A stretch of DNA of 64,000 nt from Streptomyces tagetis. GTDB lineage: Bacteria; Actinomycetota; Actinomycetes; Streptomycetales; Streptomycetaceae. Position numbers and translations under genes: made by a program. Under the pieces are notes generated by a model, which searched no databases, was not told the DNA's origin, and worked only from the letters and a program-made list of their open reading frames with translations. The first letter of the stretch is position 1. Each line of letters starts with the position of its first letter. Location of the stretch: positions 124,001-188,000 of the forward strand of contig NZ_JAGPNL010000007.1 of assembly GCF_018069565.1 (NCBI RefSeq). The letters are read 5' to 3'. This document shows positions 12,051 to 20,660 of the stretch, piece by piece.

Positions 12051-12169
12051 GGCTCGCCCGGCACGAGGGCCAGGCTCACTACCGCGACCTGCCGGCGGAG
12101 ACGTCCGGCGAGGACGGCGACCCCGCGCTGCAACGGGACGCGGTCCCCGAGAGCGTCAGCCGTTCGTGA
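12047..12169 (+). CDS. Putative 40-aa hydrophilic protein coupled to the membrane peptide
   Basis: Starts in an ATGA overlap with the preceding 37-codon frame and ends at TGA 12167-12169, overlapping the 3' end of the convergent GPP34 gene by 14 bp. The sequence is charged (RLARHEGQAHYRDLPAETSG) with no recognised domain. It is kept because of the overlap arrangement only. Confidence 0.4.
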   Translation: MRLARHEGQAHYRDLPAETSGEDGDPALQRDAVPESVSRS

Positions 12170-12836
12170 CGACCGTCGTCGCCACCGTCACGGCGGTGAT
12201 CGCCGTCAGCGCGGCCTCCGTGGCCTTCACGACGTGACGCACGGCCGTTGCGGGCCACTGTCCCCGTGAGATCGACTCCATGGCCGCCTCGACCCGGCGC
12301 GCGTCGGCGTCCGGAAAGGCCAGGCGGTGCATTCTCGCTCCGTGGACCAAGGCCACCAGGCTCGCCGTACGCTCGTTCGGTGTCGCGCCTTCCAGGACGA
12401 CCGCGTGGAGGCGCTGCCGTACCGCCGCCTCCACCGTGCCGTCGGCCTCCGGATAGCGGCGCACGGGGAAGAGACCGAGCACCCTCTTCCTCTCCTCCCG
12501 GACCAGCCCCTTGCCGACCAGGCCCGCGATCGTCCGGGGCACCGCGTCGGCCTTCAACACGTTGATCCAGTCCCCGACCCGGCCCGGCTCGTCCTCACCG
12601 GCGACGGTGCTGAGCGCGGCGTCCAGAACGGGCTCACCCAGAGGAGTCGCGTCGACGACGGTGACCTCGTCCTCGGTCACCTCGATCCGGCCGGCCAACG
12701 CGAGTTCCACCAGCTCGGCCGCGGCGATCGCCGGGACCACCTTCACCAACTCCCGCGTCTCGCCGGACTCGTCGTCCAGAGAGAGGAGCAGGAGCTGCTC
12801 GCCCAGGGTGGTGGGGGCTTCCGCGGAGATTTCCAT
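12156..12836 (-). CDS. GPP34 family protein, second copy
   Basis: 226 aa from ATG 12836. It shows the same family hallmarks as the protein at 5887-6639: LGEQLLLLSLDDESGE and AAAELVELALAGRIEV. It is clearly a diverged paralogue rather than a recent copy. It differs in having an Ala/Val/Thr-rich hydrophobic C-terminal tail (about 198-226), which could sit on or in the membrane. Divergent from the DUF4173 gene across about 320 bp of non-coding DNA. Confidence 0.82.
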   Translation of the reverse strand: MEISAEAPTTLGEQLLLLSLDDESGETRELVKVVPAIAAAELVELALAGRIEVTEDEVTVVDATPLGEPVLDAALSTVAGEDEPGRVGDWINVLKADAVPRTIAGLVGKGLVREERKRVLGLFPVRRYPEADGTVEAAVRQRLHAVVLEGATPNERTASLVALVHGARMHRLAFPDADARRVEAAMESISRGQWPATAVRHVVKATEAALTAITAVTVATTVVTNG

Positions 12837-13157
12837 GGCTGAGTCCACTCCTTCGGTGTCCGGTCGGGGCCGGCCGTCGGTGACCCGGTCTCCACCCCCC
12901 TGCCTTATGGGACGCCCTGACCCGTACTCCCGTTCCCGCCCCGGGACACCAAGCCGTATCGGCAGGATGGACGGGACAGCTCTTGGCACAACACCCCTGT
13001 AAACACGTTGAGTTGACTGTGATCGGACGCGCCCCTCGGTCCCGCTACCCTTGCGGCACGCCGCCCTGACGATCACGGCGGCGGCTTCGCAAGCGACACC
13101 GGTACCCGCTCGACGTACCCGAGGACGGGCGTCCCGGGGCCGGTTGGGAGGGGTCCC

Positions 13158-14861
13158 GTGAAAGAGAGGCCACCGGTGCGCGCCGGATTGCCTGAGCCCG
13201 CCGAACCGCCCGAGCGCTCCCGGCAGTCGGAGCGAATACCTGAGGGGGAGACCGCACGCACGGGCAGGGCGCAGAGGGCGGCGACACCACCGAAAGGCAG
13301 GTCGCGCGCGGCGACGGAGACGCAGCCCGGTGAAGCCCCCGGCCTCGCGTACGACGGCGATCACGCCCACGGCGTCTGGTTCGCCGGACTGCGCCGCGGA
13401 TCGCCCCCCGCCGTCGGCACCGACGTCCTCTGGGCGGCACTCGCCACCGGTGTGCTCAGCATGGCGCTCCTCGACGACGGTGTGGGCGTCAACCTGCTCC
13501 TCGTAGCCCTGCCGGCCACGCTCACCGCGTACTTCGCCGCGCGCCGGGCCGGCCGGTCGCGGGCCCGCCCCTGGACGCTCGCCTGGGGCACCGGAGGGCT
13601 CGCCCTCCTGCTGGTACCGGCGCTGCACGCCGCCCAGTGGCCTTCGTTCCTCGCCGTGGCCACCGCCGTCGGCCTCGCGTCGCTCGCCCTCCACGGCTCG
13701 CGGACCTGGGCCGGTGTCCTCCTCAGCCCCTTCGGGCTGGTCGACTCGTTGTCCAAGGGTGCCGCGTGGGGCTGGCGAGGAGTGCGGTCCCGGGCCGGAG
13801 ACGCCGCCGGCAACCTGGGTTCCGCGCTGCGCGCCCTTGCCGTGACGGCCGTGCTCCTCCTGGTCTTCGGCGCGCTGTTCGCCGGGGCCGACGCGGCCTT
13901 CGCCGACCTGCTGGGCAGGCTCGTCCCGGACACGTCCCTGGGCGAGGGCCCCTGGCGGCTGGTGCTGTTCGCCTTCGGCCTCCTCGGCGCCCTGGCGGCG
14001 GGACGCAGCGCCGCCGCCCCTCTGCGGTGGGACAGCTTCAGAACCGGTCCGGGGCGCCCCCGGGGCCGGGCCGAATGGGCGCTCCCGCTGCTCCTCCTGT
14101 GCGTGCTGTTCGCCGTCTTCAACGCCATCCAGCTCGCCGTCCTGTTCGGCGGGTACAAGGCCGTCCTGGACAAGACCGGCCAGACCTACGCCGAGTACGC
14201 GCGGCAGGGCTTCTGGCAGCTCCTCATCGCCACGCTTCTCACCCTCCTGGTCATCGTCGTCGCGCTGCGCTGGGCACCACGAGGCGGACCCGGTGACCGG
14301 AACCTGGTGCGGGCGATCCTCGGCACCCTCTCCGCACTCACCCTGATCGTGGTCGCCTCCGCGGTACGGCGCATGGACATGTACGTCGAGGCGTACGGGC
14401 TGACCCGGCTGCGGATCTCCGTCGTGACCATGGAGCTGTGGCTCGGCCTGGTCATCCTGCTGATCATGGCCGCCGGAGTCTGGGGCGCACGCCGGCTGCC
14501 CCGCGCCGTCGCCGCGTCGGCCGCCGCCGGGGCCCTCGCCTTCGGCCTGGCCGCCCCCGACGCGCTGATCGCCGAGAACAACGTCCGGCGATACGAGACG
14601 ACCCACAAGTTCGACCTGCACTACGCGCGCGACCTCTCGGCGGACGCGGTCCCGGCCCTGGACAGACTCGAAGAGCCCCTGCGGTCCTGCGCCCTCGCCC
14701 CCCTGGCGAGGGACCTCGGCCCGGCAACGGCGTCCTGGTACGAGACGAGCTGGTCCGAGACCCGCGCCCGCGAGATCCTCAAGAAACGCCCCCCGAGGAC
14801 GACCACCCCGGAAACCTGCGACACCACCGGGGAAAACCCCGACCCCGACCCCGACCGCTGA
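13158..14861 (+). CDS. DUF4173 (DUF4153-like) polytopic membrane protein
   Basis: 567 aa from GTG 13158 behind a GGGAGG site. A disordered charged N-terminus of about 70 residues is followed by around twelve hydrophobic segments. A conserved-looking YEAYGLTRLRI motif and an AENNVRRYE segment are typical of DUF4173 proteins, whose function is unknown. The last residues come from a short tandem repeat (GACCCC and GCTGACC units) around the stop codon. Confidence 0.82.
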   Translation: MKERPPVRAGLPEPAEPPERSRQSERIPEGETARTGRAQRAATPPKGRSRAATETQPGEAPGLAYDGDHAHGVWFAGLRRGSPPAVGTDVLWAALATGVLSMALLDDGVGVNLLLVALPATLTAYFAARRAGRSRARPWTLAWGTGGLALLLVPALHAAQWPSFLAVATAVGLASLALHGSRTWAGVLLSPFGLVDSLSKGAAWGWRGVRSRAGDAAGNLGSALRALAVTAVLLLVFGALFAGADAAFADLLGRLVPDTSLGEGPWRLVLFAFGLLGALAAGRSAAAPLRWDSFRTGPGRPRGRAEWALPLLLLCVLFAVFNAIQLAVLFGGYKAVLDKTGQTYAEYARQGFWQLLIATLLTLLVIVVALRWAPRGGPGDRNLVRAILGTLSALTLIVVASAVRRMDMYVEAYGLTRLRISVVTMELWLGLVILLIMAAGVWGARRLPRAVAASAAAGALAFGLAAPDALIAENNVRRYETTHKFDLHYARDLSADAVPALDRLEEPLRSCALAPLARDLGPATASWYETSWSETRAREILKKRPPRTTTPETCDTTGENPDPDPDR

Positions 14862-15031
14862 CCGCTGACCGCTGACCGAGCCACTTCGTGCTGCCGTTGC
14901 CACATGCCGGTCCGGGGGGATCGCCGTGGTCGTAGCGATCGGCGTCGTCCTGGTGGGGTGACGGTGACGACAGAAGACCGGAACCGCGTTCTCTGTGGGA
15001 GACTTCGAGGGCTCGGGGTGCAGGGGGAGGT

Positions 15032-15706
15032 ATGCAACCACCGTCCACGATGAGCCAGTTACTGGCCCTCGTGTTGCTCGTTCTGCCCGGCTTGACCTAT
15101 CAGTTTCTGCGCGAGCGCTGGCGGGGGCCGGTCGCCACGGAGGCGCAACTCGGCGAGCGGATGCTGCGGGCCATCACCGCCGGCGTCGTTCTGAACGGGG
15201 TGTACGCGGTCATCGCCGGTCCGGCACTGGTGCGGGCATGGCGCAGGGCCGAACGGTCCGGCTTGAGCGCGCTGGCGGCAGAGAGCCCACGGCAGACCGG
15301 TATGTGGGCTCTGGTGCTCTTCCTCGGCGTACCGGCCGCCGCCGCGGCGACGGTGTCGTACGGGGAGCGACGCCGTGCCCGTTCCGTGTACAGGCCCGTG
15401 CCGACGGCGTGGGACTACGTGTTCGGTACGAGTGCCGACAGCGGGCCGCGTTTCGTCCGGGCGCGGCTGAAGGACGGTACGTGGGTGGGCGGTTGGTTCG
15501 GTACGCGGTCGTACGCCTCAAGCCATCCCCAGGAGGCCGACCTGTATTTGCAGGCTTCGTACCGGATGGCCGCGGACGGTTCCTTCGTCTCCCGGGTGGA
15601 ACACACGGGCGGGATCTACCTGCGTATGGCCGATGTTGACGTGGTGGAGATGGTGAAGGCCCCGGAACACCGACCCGGAGGTGGGCGAGATGACAGCAGC
15701 GGATGA
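15032..15706 (+). CDS. DUF6338 family membrane protein
   Basis: 224 aa, ATG behind GGGGGAGG. Two or three N-terminal hydrophobic segments precede a small cytoplasmic domain with the family pattern AWDYVFG, VRARLKDGTWVGGWFG, SYASSHPQEADLYLQ. This resembles a compact beta-barrel domain. The role is unknown. The next small frame starts inside its 3' end, so the two are probably co-translated. Confidence 0.75.
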   Translation: MQPPSTMSQLLALVLLVLPGLTYQFLRERWRGPVATEAQLGERMLRAITAGVVLNGVYAVIAGPALVRAWRRAERSGLSALAAESPRQTGMWALVLFLGVPAAAAATVSYGERRRARSVYRPVPTAWDYVFGTSADSGPRFVRARLKDGTWVGGWFGTRSYASSHPQEADLYLQASYRMAADGSFVSRVEHTGGIYLRMADVDVVEMVKAPEHRPGGGRDDSSG

Positions 15707-15896
15707 GGAACTGACCCCGTGGGAGCGGGCGTTCCTGGCCGGACCCGGTGACCCTCGTGGGTATCAGCCGCAGGGCGGTGCCGACGCCCCTGAGGAGCCG
15801 CCGGAGCCGCCACCGGGGCCCGCCGGCGCGTCGCCGTCCGGTACAGCCGAGCAGCAGCCGCCCACCGGCAACGCCCAGCACGGTCTCAGCGCGTGA
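15690..15896 (+). CDS. Small Pro/Glu-rich protein of unknown function
   Basis: 68 aa from ATG 15690, with GGAGG eight bases upstream. It starts with an amphipathic stretch (ELTPWERAFLAG) and continues as Pro/Gly-rich disorder. It overlaps the end of the DUF6338 gene by 17 bp and converges with the following minus-strand gene, overlapping it by 11 bp. It may be an accessory of the DUF6338 protein. Confidence 0.55.
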   Translation: MTAADEELTPWERAFLAGPGDPRGYQPQGGADAPEEPPEPPPGPAGASPSGTAEQQPPTGNAQHGLSA

Positions 15897-16443
15897 CCAT
15901 GTCGAACTCGTACCCGGCCTCCTGGAGTCTGATCGCCGTCTCCTGGATGTCCTCCTGCCGGAACTCCCGCCATACCCCGAGGAGTTCCGCGACGGGCGCC
16001 GGCAGTCGCACGTTCTTGTAGTGGGCGGTGGTGCCCCAGCGCGGGATGACCGTGGGAATGCCGTGCGGACTGGTGCCGCCGACCTCGACGTCGAAGGGGT
16101 GCCAGTTCAGCGTGTGCTCATCGAGGCCGGCGTCGAGAATGACCACGCCGGTCGCGAAGGAGTCGCCCGGTGACTCCAATGCCGTACGCAGGTCGCAGTC
16201 CTCCCACACGACCAGGACTCGCGTCGCCATGAGGACCGAGGGGAACAGCCCCAGGCCCGCGAGCGCGGACGCCGCGTCCGCGCCACGGTAGAAGAGCCGA
16301 CACGTGACGAAGCCGACGTAGGGCTGGTCCATGTCCTCGGCCAGGATGTGAACCTGCGGCCGAGGGCAGGCACCGTGCGTTCGGAGCACTGTCTCACTGG
16401 ACTTCAGGATGACGTCGGACAGGGTCTCGACCAAATCTGCCAT
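15886..16443 (-). CDS. Unknown protein divergent from the CHAT gene
   Basis: 185 aa, soluble, mixed alpha/beta, with no motif I recognise. Segments such as PQVHILAEDMDQPYVGFVTCRLFYRG and ATGVVILDAGLDEHTLNWHPFDVE suggest a compact globular fold. The 46-100 bp gap to the divergent CHAT gene implies a shared promoter region, so the two may act together. Confidence 0.6.
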   Translation of the reverse strand: MADLVETLSDVILKSSETVLRTHGACPRPQVHILAEDMDQPYVGFVTCRLFYRGADAASALAGLGLFPSVLMATRVLVVWEDCDLRTALESPGDSFATGVVILDAGLDEHTLNWHPFDVEVGGTSPHGIPTVIPRWGTTAHYKNVRLPAPVAELLGVWREFRQEDIQETAIRLQEAGYEFDMVTR

Positions 16444-16545
16444 GTGGTCACGTTACGTGCTGAGTCATAAGCTTCACGCGAGAATGCGGTGTTGAGACCC
16501 GTACGCCGTGAAATCCGTTGTGTGCGACGGGCGTTGGGGGGATGC

Positions 16546-19500
16546 GTGCGGAGACGGTGGACGGCGGCGGTCCGGTCCAGGCTCGATGGTGCGGCCGGCC
16601 CGTACGGTCTCCTCGACCAGGCCGCTTTGACCGAGGCGGTCGAGTTGTTTGCCTGTACGACCCGGACGCGGGACATCGTGGAGACCTGCCACCTCGTCGG
16701 GATGCTGCACTGGCAACGAGGACTGTCTCTCGCCGACGCGCGCGCCCTGCCGGAGGTACGGACGGCCACGGCACTGCTCGTCGTCGTGAGCTTGTTGAGA
16801 CCCGATCTGCCCTTGCCTGATCCGGTGCCGCGACCGCCCGGGGCACCCTTGAGGCCGGACGGCGAGGCGACGTGGGAGGACCTCCTCCAGGTGCTGGCCA
16901 TGCACCTGGGCGGCGGCGCCGACGCGCACACCGCGCGGCTGACGATCCAAGCCGCGCGCAACGCCGCCGCCGACACCGCTGAAGATCCTGCCCTGCTCGT
17001 CGGCCGGCTGAGGACCCTGGGGATGGCCTGGCAGCGGCTGTACGAGCACACGGGGGAACTCGCCGACATCCAGCAGGCCGTCGTGATCGCCCGGCGCCTG
17101 ACGAGGGAGTCCGCCGTCGGAAGCGCGGACCGGACGATGTCCCTGCACAACCTGGCCGAGTCCCTCCGCGCGCTGTTCGGTCGCACAGGTGAGGTCCGAC
17201 ACCTCCGGGAGGCGGTCGACATCGGCCGTGCGGCGGTGCGCGAGGTGCCGCAGACGGACGACAAGCGGTACCTGCCCCTGGGCGGGCTGGCCGACTCCCT
17301 GCGGATGCTGTACGAACGCACAGACGACGCCACCGTGCTGGACGAGGCCCTGCAGTTGAGCGCCTCCGCGCTGGAAGCCCTGCCGGAGTCCGACCGGGAT
17401 CGGCCGGCAGCGCTCCTGAACTCGGCCATCCTGCTGCGCTACCACTTCGAGCGCACCGGAAACCGGTCGGTCCTGTACGAGGCCATCGCCATGTCGCGCG
17501 GCGCGGCCAAGGCCGCGCCGCGGGGTACGCCGATCGAGCAGACCTCGCTTCACAACCTCGGCAGCCTTCTGCACGTACTCTCCGAACGCAACGGGGACAT
17601 GGCCGCGCTCGACGAGGCCATCGAGGCCGCGAGCGCCGCGGTCGACGCCTCGCCCGCCGGACACCCCGACGGCGCGCGCTATCGGTCGGCCCTCGTGGGA
17701 ATGCTGAACCACAGGTTCAACCAGGTGGGAGACGCACACGACCTGGACCGCGCGATCGCGCTGGGCAGTGAAGCGGTCGCGGCGACGCCGAAGGACCACC
17801 CGAATCGGTGGATGTACGTGGCGAACCTCGCCGTCGTGCTGAAGGCCAGGACCCACCGGACCAAGGACCTCGGCAGTCTGCGGCACGCCATCGTGTTCGA
17901 GCGCGAGATGACGGATCTCGCCTCCGAGGGCGGCGGCCGTCACCGAGCCGCCGCTCTGACGAATCTCGGCAACTCCCTACGGCTGTACTTCGCACACTCG
18001 GGGGACATGCCCTCGTTGGAGGAGGCGATCTCGGCAGGCCGTGCCGCCGTCGACGGCACCGCCGAGGACCATCCTTTCCGGGCACAGTGCGAAGTCAATC
18101 TCGCGCTGTCGCTGAGCATCCACGGTGTGACGGCGGAGGACGGACGGCACGTCCAGGAGGCGCTCGGTCTCCTGGAGACGGCGGCGTCCAGGAACAGCGC
18201 CCCGACGACGGTCCGGCTCGCGTCCGCTCGAGAATGGGGCGAGCTCGCGATGGCGACCGGCCGGCCCGAGCAGGCGGCGCGTGGGTTCGCGCTCGGCGTG
18301 GAACTGCTGCCCCGCTTGGCGGCTCGTGGACTCCCGCGGTCCGACGCGACGCGATGGATGGCCGAGTACTCACGTCTGGCGAGTGACGCGGCGGCATGCG
18401 CGCTCGCCGCAGGAGAGCCGGATCGTGCCGTCGAAGTGCTCGAAATGGGACGGGGCGTGCTCCTGGCGCAGGCCCTGGAGTCCCGAACGGATCTCACGGA
18501 GCTGAGGGAACGCGCGCCGGCCCTGGCGGAACGGTTCGATCACCTCTGCGCCCGGCTGGACGACTCCGCCACGGACGGCCCCGACCTGATCGCCGGGGGC
18601 GAGGAAGATCCGGATCTCCGCCGCCGGCTGGCCCATGAGCTGGACGCTCTTGTCGCGCGGATTCGGACACTGGCCGGGCTGGAGGGCTTCCTGCTGCCCC
18701 CTCGCGCCGACCGACTGGCCGCCGAAGCGCACGGCGGGCCCATCGTGATGGTCAACGTCAGCCGCTACCGGTGCGACGCCCTCGCTCTGACCACCGAGGG
18801 CATTCGGGTGTGCGAGCTGCCGGACGTCGACCACAACGATGTCCGTGACCGTCTCGGCGAGATGCGGAACCTCCTGGCGCGGAGCGGCAGCTCCCGTGAC
18901 GCACGCCTCCAAGCCGAACGTGGCTTCGTGGAGGACGTGCTGCCCTGGCTCTGGGACACGGTGACGGAACCGGTCCTCGACCTGCTCCTCCCCACCCGGC
19001 CCTTGGGGGAATCCGGCACCCGCCGGCTGTGGTGGATACCTTGCGGCCCGCTGGCGCACTTTCCGCTGCATGCCGCCGGCCACCATCTCGAGACGCCCCC
19101 CGAGGGCGGGACCCGTCGAACGGTCATGGACAGAGTCGTGTCCTCGTACGCGCCCACCGTGCGCGCCCTCTCCCATGCACGGGCCCAACACGCCCGGCGC
19201 AGGACGCCGTCCGGGGAATCCGGCCCACCGCGCCTACTGGCGGTCGCCATGCCACACACACCGGATGCCCGGGACCTGCCGGGTGCCCTGACCGAATACC
19301 GGCACCTGGCTCGGCTCCTTCCCACGGTGGAGGGCCTGGTCGGGGAGGGGGCGACCCGCCAGGCCGTGCTTTCGAGCCTCGCCACCCACCCCTGGGCGCA
19401 TTTCGCGTGTCACGCGGGCGCGGACCCCGACGACCCCTATCGGAGCCACCTGCTGGTCCACGACCACGCCGTCAACCCGCTCAACGTGCTGGAGATCTCC

Positions 19501-19821
19501 CGGCTGCGCCTGGAGACATGCGAGTTCGCCTATCTCTCCGCATGCGACACCGCCGTGACCGGAGGAGACCTGGCCGACGAGTCCCTCCACGTCGTCACCG
19601 CGTTCCAACTCGCCGGCTTTCCCCAGGTCGTCGGGACGCTGTGGCAGATCAACGACACCATCGCCGTCGAGATCGCCGAACGTGTCTACGCCCAACTCGC
19701 CGCCGACGGCTTCGACTCCACCCGCACCGGCGCCTCCGTACACGCTGCGATCCAACTGATCCGAGACCGCTACCCCCGGTTTCCGACCCTCTGGGCCGCA
19801 CACGTCCACATGGGCCCGTGA
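16546..19821 (+). CDS. TPR-CHAT domain protein (caspase-like)
   Basis: 1091 aa from GTG 16546, which has a GGGGGG site four bases upstream; GTG 16489 would add 19 residues. About residues 100-640 are helical repeats of tetratricopeptide type, with recurring LHNLAESLRALFGRTGEVRHL-like units of about 45-50 residues. The C-terminal CHAT domain (about 800-1091) has the caspase-like dyad: His956 in HFACHAG and Cys1000 in YLSACDTA. In characterised systems (for example type III-E CRISPR Csx29) such proteases are triggered through helical repeats. Partner and target here are unknown; the divergent 15886-16443 gene is a candidate partner. Confidence 0.85.
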   Translation: MRRRWTAAVRSRLDGAAGPYGLLDQAALTEAVELFACTTRTRDIVETCHLVGMLHWQRGLSLADARALPEVRTATALLVVVSLLRPDLPLPDPVPRPPGAPLRPDGEATWEDLLQVLAMHLGGGADAHTARLTIQAARNAAADTAEDPALLVGRLRTLGMAWQRLYEHTGELADIQQAVVIARRLTRESAVGSADRTMSLHNLAESLRALFGRTGEVRHLREAVDIGRAAVREVPQTDDKRYLPLGGLADSLRMLYERTDDATVLDEALQLSASALEALPESDRDRPAALLNSAILLRYHFERTGNRSVLYEAIAMSRGAAKAAPRGTPIEQTSLHNLGSLLHVLSERNGDMAALDEAIEAASAAVDASPAGHPDGARYRSALVGMLNHRFNQVGDAHDLDRAIALGSEAVAATPKDHPNRWMYVANLAVVLKARTHRTKDLGSLRHAIVFEREMTDLASEGGGRHRAAALTNLGNSLRLYFAHSGDMPSLEEAISAGRAAVDGTAEDHPFRAQCEVNLALSLSIHGVTAEDGRHVQEALGLLETAASRNSAPTTVRLASAREWGELAMATGRPEQAARGFALGVELLPRLAARGLPRSDATRWMAEYSRLASDAAACALAAGEPDRAVEVLEMGRGVLLAQALESRTDLTELRERAPALAERFDHLCARLDDSATDGPDLIAGGEEDPDLRRRLAHELDALVARIRTLAGLEGFLLPPRADRLAAEAHGGPIVMVNVSRYRCDALALTTEGIRVCELPDVDHNDVRDRLGEMRNLLARSGSSRDARLQAERGFVEDVLPWLWDTVTEPVLDLLLPTRPLGESGTRRLWWIPCGPLAHFPLHAAGHHLETPPEGGTRRTVMDRVVSSYAPTVRALSHARAQHARRRTPSGESGPPRLLAVAMPHTPDARDLPGALTEYRHLARLLPTVEGLVGEGATRQAVLSSLATHPWAHFACHAGADPDDPYRSHLLVHDHAVNPLNVLEISRLRLETCEFAYLSACDTAVTGGDLADESLHVVTAFQLAGFPQVVGTLWQINDTIAVEIAERVYAQLAADGFDSTRTGASVHAAIQLIRDRYPRFPTLWAAHVHMGP

Positions 19822-20188
19822 CCCGCCGAAGACCGCACCCCTCACGGGCAACGCACCGGACCCTTCCTCGGCCACGCCGCAGGCCGACACCAACCTGGCC
19901 CCTGGGCTCATCACCATCGCCGAGCGACTCGCCGTGGAGAAGAGCGCCGCGAAACCCGTACCGAACGGTGGTGATCCATGGGAAGACGCCCGGGAGACCG
20001 ACTTCCCCTGCACTCACACACCGCTCACAAGCCGCCGTGCACTGCACGGTCACGGCGGCCGTCGCGTGCCTCCGCTTCCGAGTAGCCCCAAGCCCGGGTG
20101 AGGTCACTGACCGTTCAGACGCTCCCCGAAGACGCGGACTCCACGTGACCTCCCGCGGCACACGTATGGCACGCCCCCTGAAACGACC

Positions 20189-20228
20189 AAGGGCCAGCCC
20201 AGGGGAAACCCCTCCTGAGCTGGCCCTT
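20189..20228. terminator. Host terminator of the tRNA-Arg locus
   Basis: Perfect 10-bp arms AAGGGCCAGC / GCTGGCCCTT with an inner AGGGG-AAA-CCCCT stem. It lies immediately beyond the displaced tRNA 3' end, so it is probably the original tRNA terminator, separated from its gene by the insertion. The stretch 19822-20188 holds no gene that I can support. Confidence 0.65.
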
Positions 20229-20230
20229 CT

Positions 20231-20277
20231 CGCTGTGCCCCCGGCAGGATTCGAACCTGCGACACCCGCTTTAGGAG
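20231..20277. repeat. Left attachment site (displaced 3' half of tRNA-Arg)
   Basis: 47 bp identical to 39485-39531, covering the tRNA from the anticodon loop through the T-arm and acceptor 3' strand plus five flanking bases. The sequence beyond (GTGGGATTG...) does not continue as a tRNA, so this is a partial copy made by integration. Confidence 0.93.
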
Positions 20278-20313
20278 TGGGATTGGATCCGTGATCGTCA
20301 GTGATTGATCGTG

Positions 20314-20350
20314 CCGGGTGGTGCTGTCCGTGCAGGTCAGCACCACCCGG
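20314..20350. terminator. Strong hairpin just inside the left att site
   Basis: Perfect 13-bp arms CCGGGTGGTGCTG / CAGCACCACCCGG with an 11-base loop, 36 bp inside the left end. It may insulate the element from host transcription or mark the decayed end of a former integrase region. Confidence 0.5.
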
Positions 20351-20394
20351 CCTTACCCCCGCCCCTGCCCTCTGACACCGGATGCCGCTCTGTC

Positions 20395-20438
20395 CGCTCA
20401 CGCATCGCTCACGCATCGCTCACGCATCGCTCACGCAT
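20395..20438. repeat. Four tandem copies of CGCTCACGCAT, candidate integrase arm sites
   Basis: Four exact 11-bp units, 118 bp inside the left att core. Two related units occur 76 bp inside the right core. Position and spacing fit the arm-type binding sites of a tyrosine integrase. Confidence 0.75.
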
Positions 20439-20604
20439 TCAGGCGTATGACCAGCTGTGCTCCAACCGAGAGGGGTGTCGTCACCCACTGGCCGGCTCCC
20501 ATGTAGGCATGGTCGGCGAGGACCGGGACGCCTTGGCGTTTGCAGATTCGGAGAGGCAGCTCGGCTCCGTGGCTGCCTACGACAGTCCGCGGGAGTACTG
20601 GTGA
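20431..20604 (-). pseudogene. Fragment of a DDE (IS5-like) transposase C-terminus
   Basis: The minus strand reads without stop through GVPVLADHAYMGAGQWVTTP and then ends within the 11-bp repeat array. The ADxxYxGAG pattern is typical of the second catalytic Asp region of IS5-family transposases. No start, upstream catalytic residues or inverted repeats were found, and the C-terminal end departs from the family after VTTP. It is best read as an IS relic at the island edge. Confidence 0.4.
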
Positions 20605-20660
20605 GGCTGCACCGTTTGGCCCCCGCTGGCAGGTGCGGCCAACTTTCGAAGCGCTGCGCG

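Noticed and set aside
12837-15041. Long minus-strand frame continuous with the second GPP34 gene
   Set aside because: Upstream of ATG 12836 it is the antisense shadow of the DUF4173 gene; GPP34 similarity begins only after that ATG.
20395-20438. Possible CRISPR array at the 11-bp repeats
   Set aside because: No spacers and units too short; better explained as integrase arm sites.
20305-20604. 99-codon plus-strand frame inside the left end of the island
   Set aside because: Crosses a perfect hairpin and the 11-bp repeat array, and is antisense to the better transposase-like frame.
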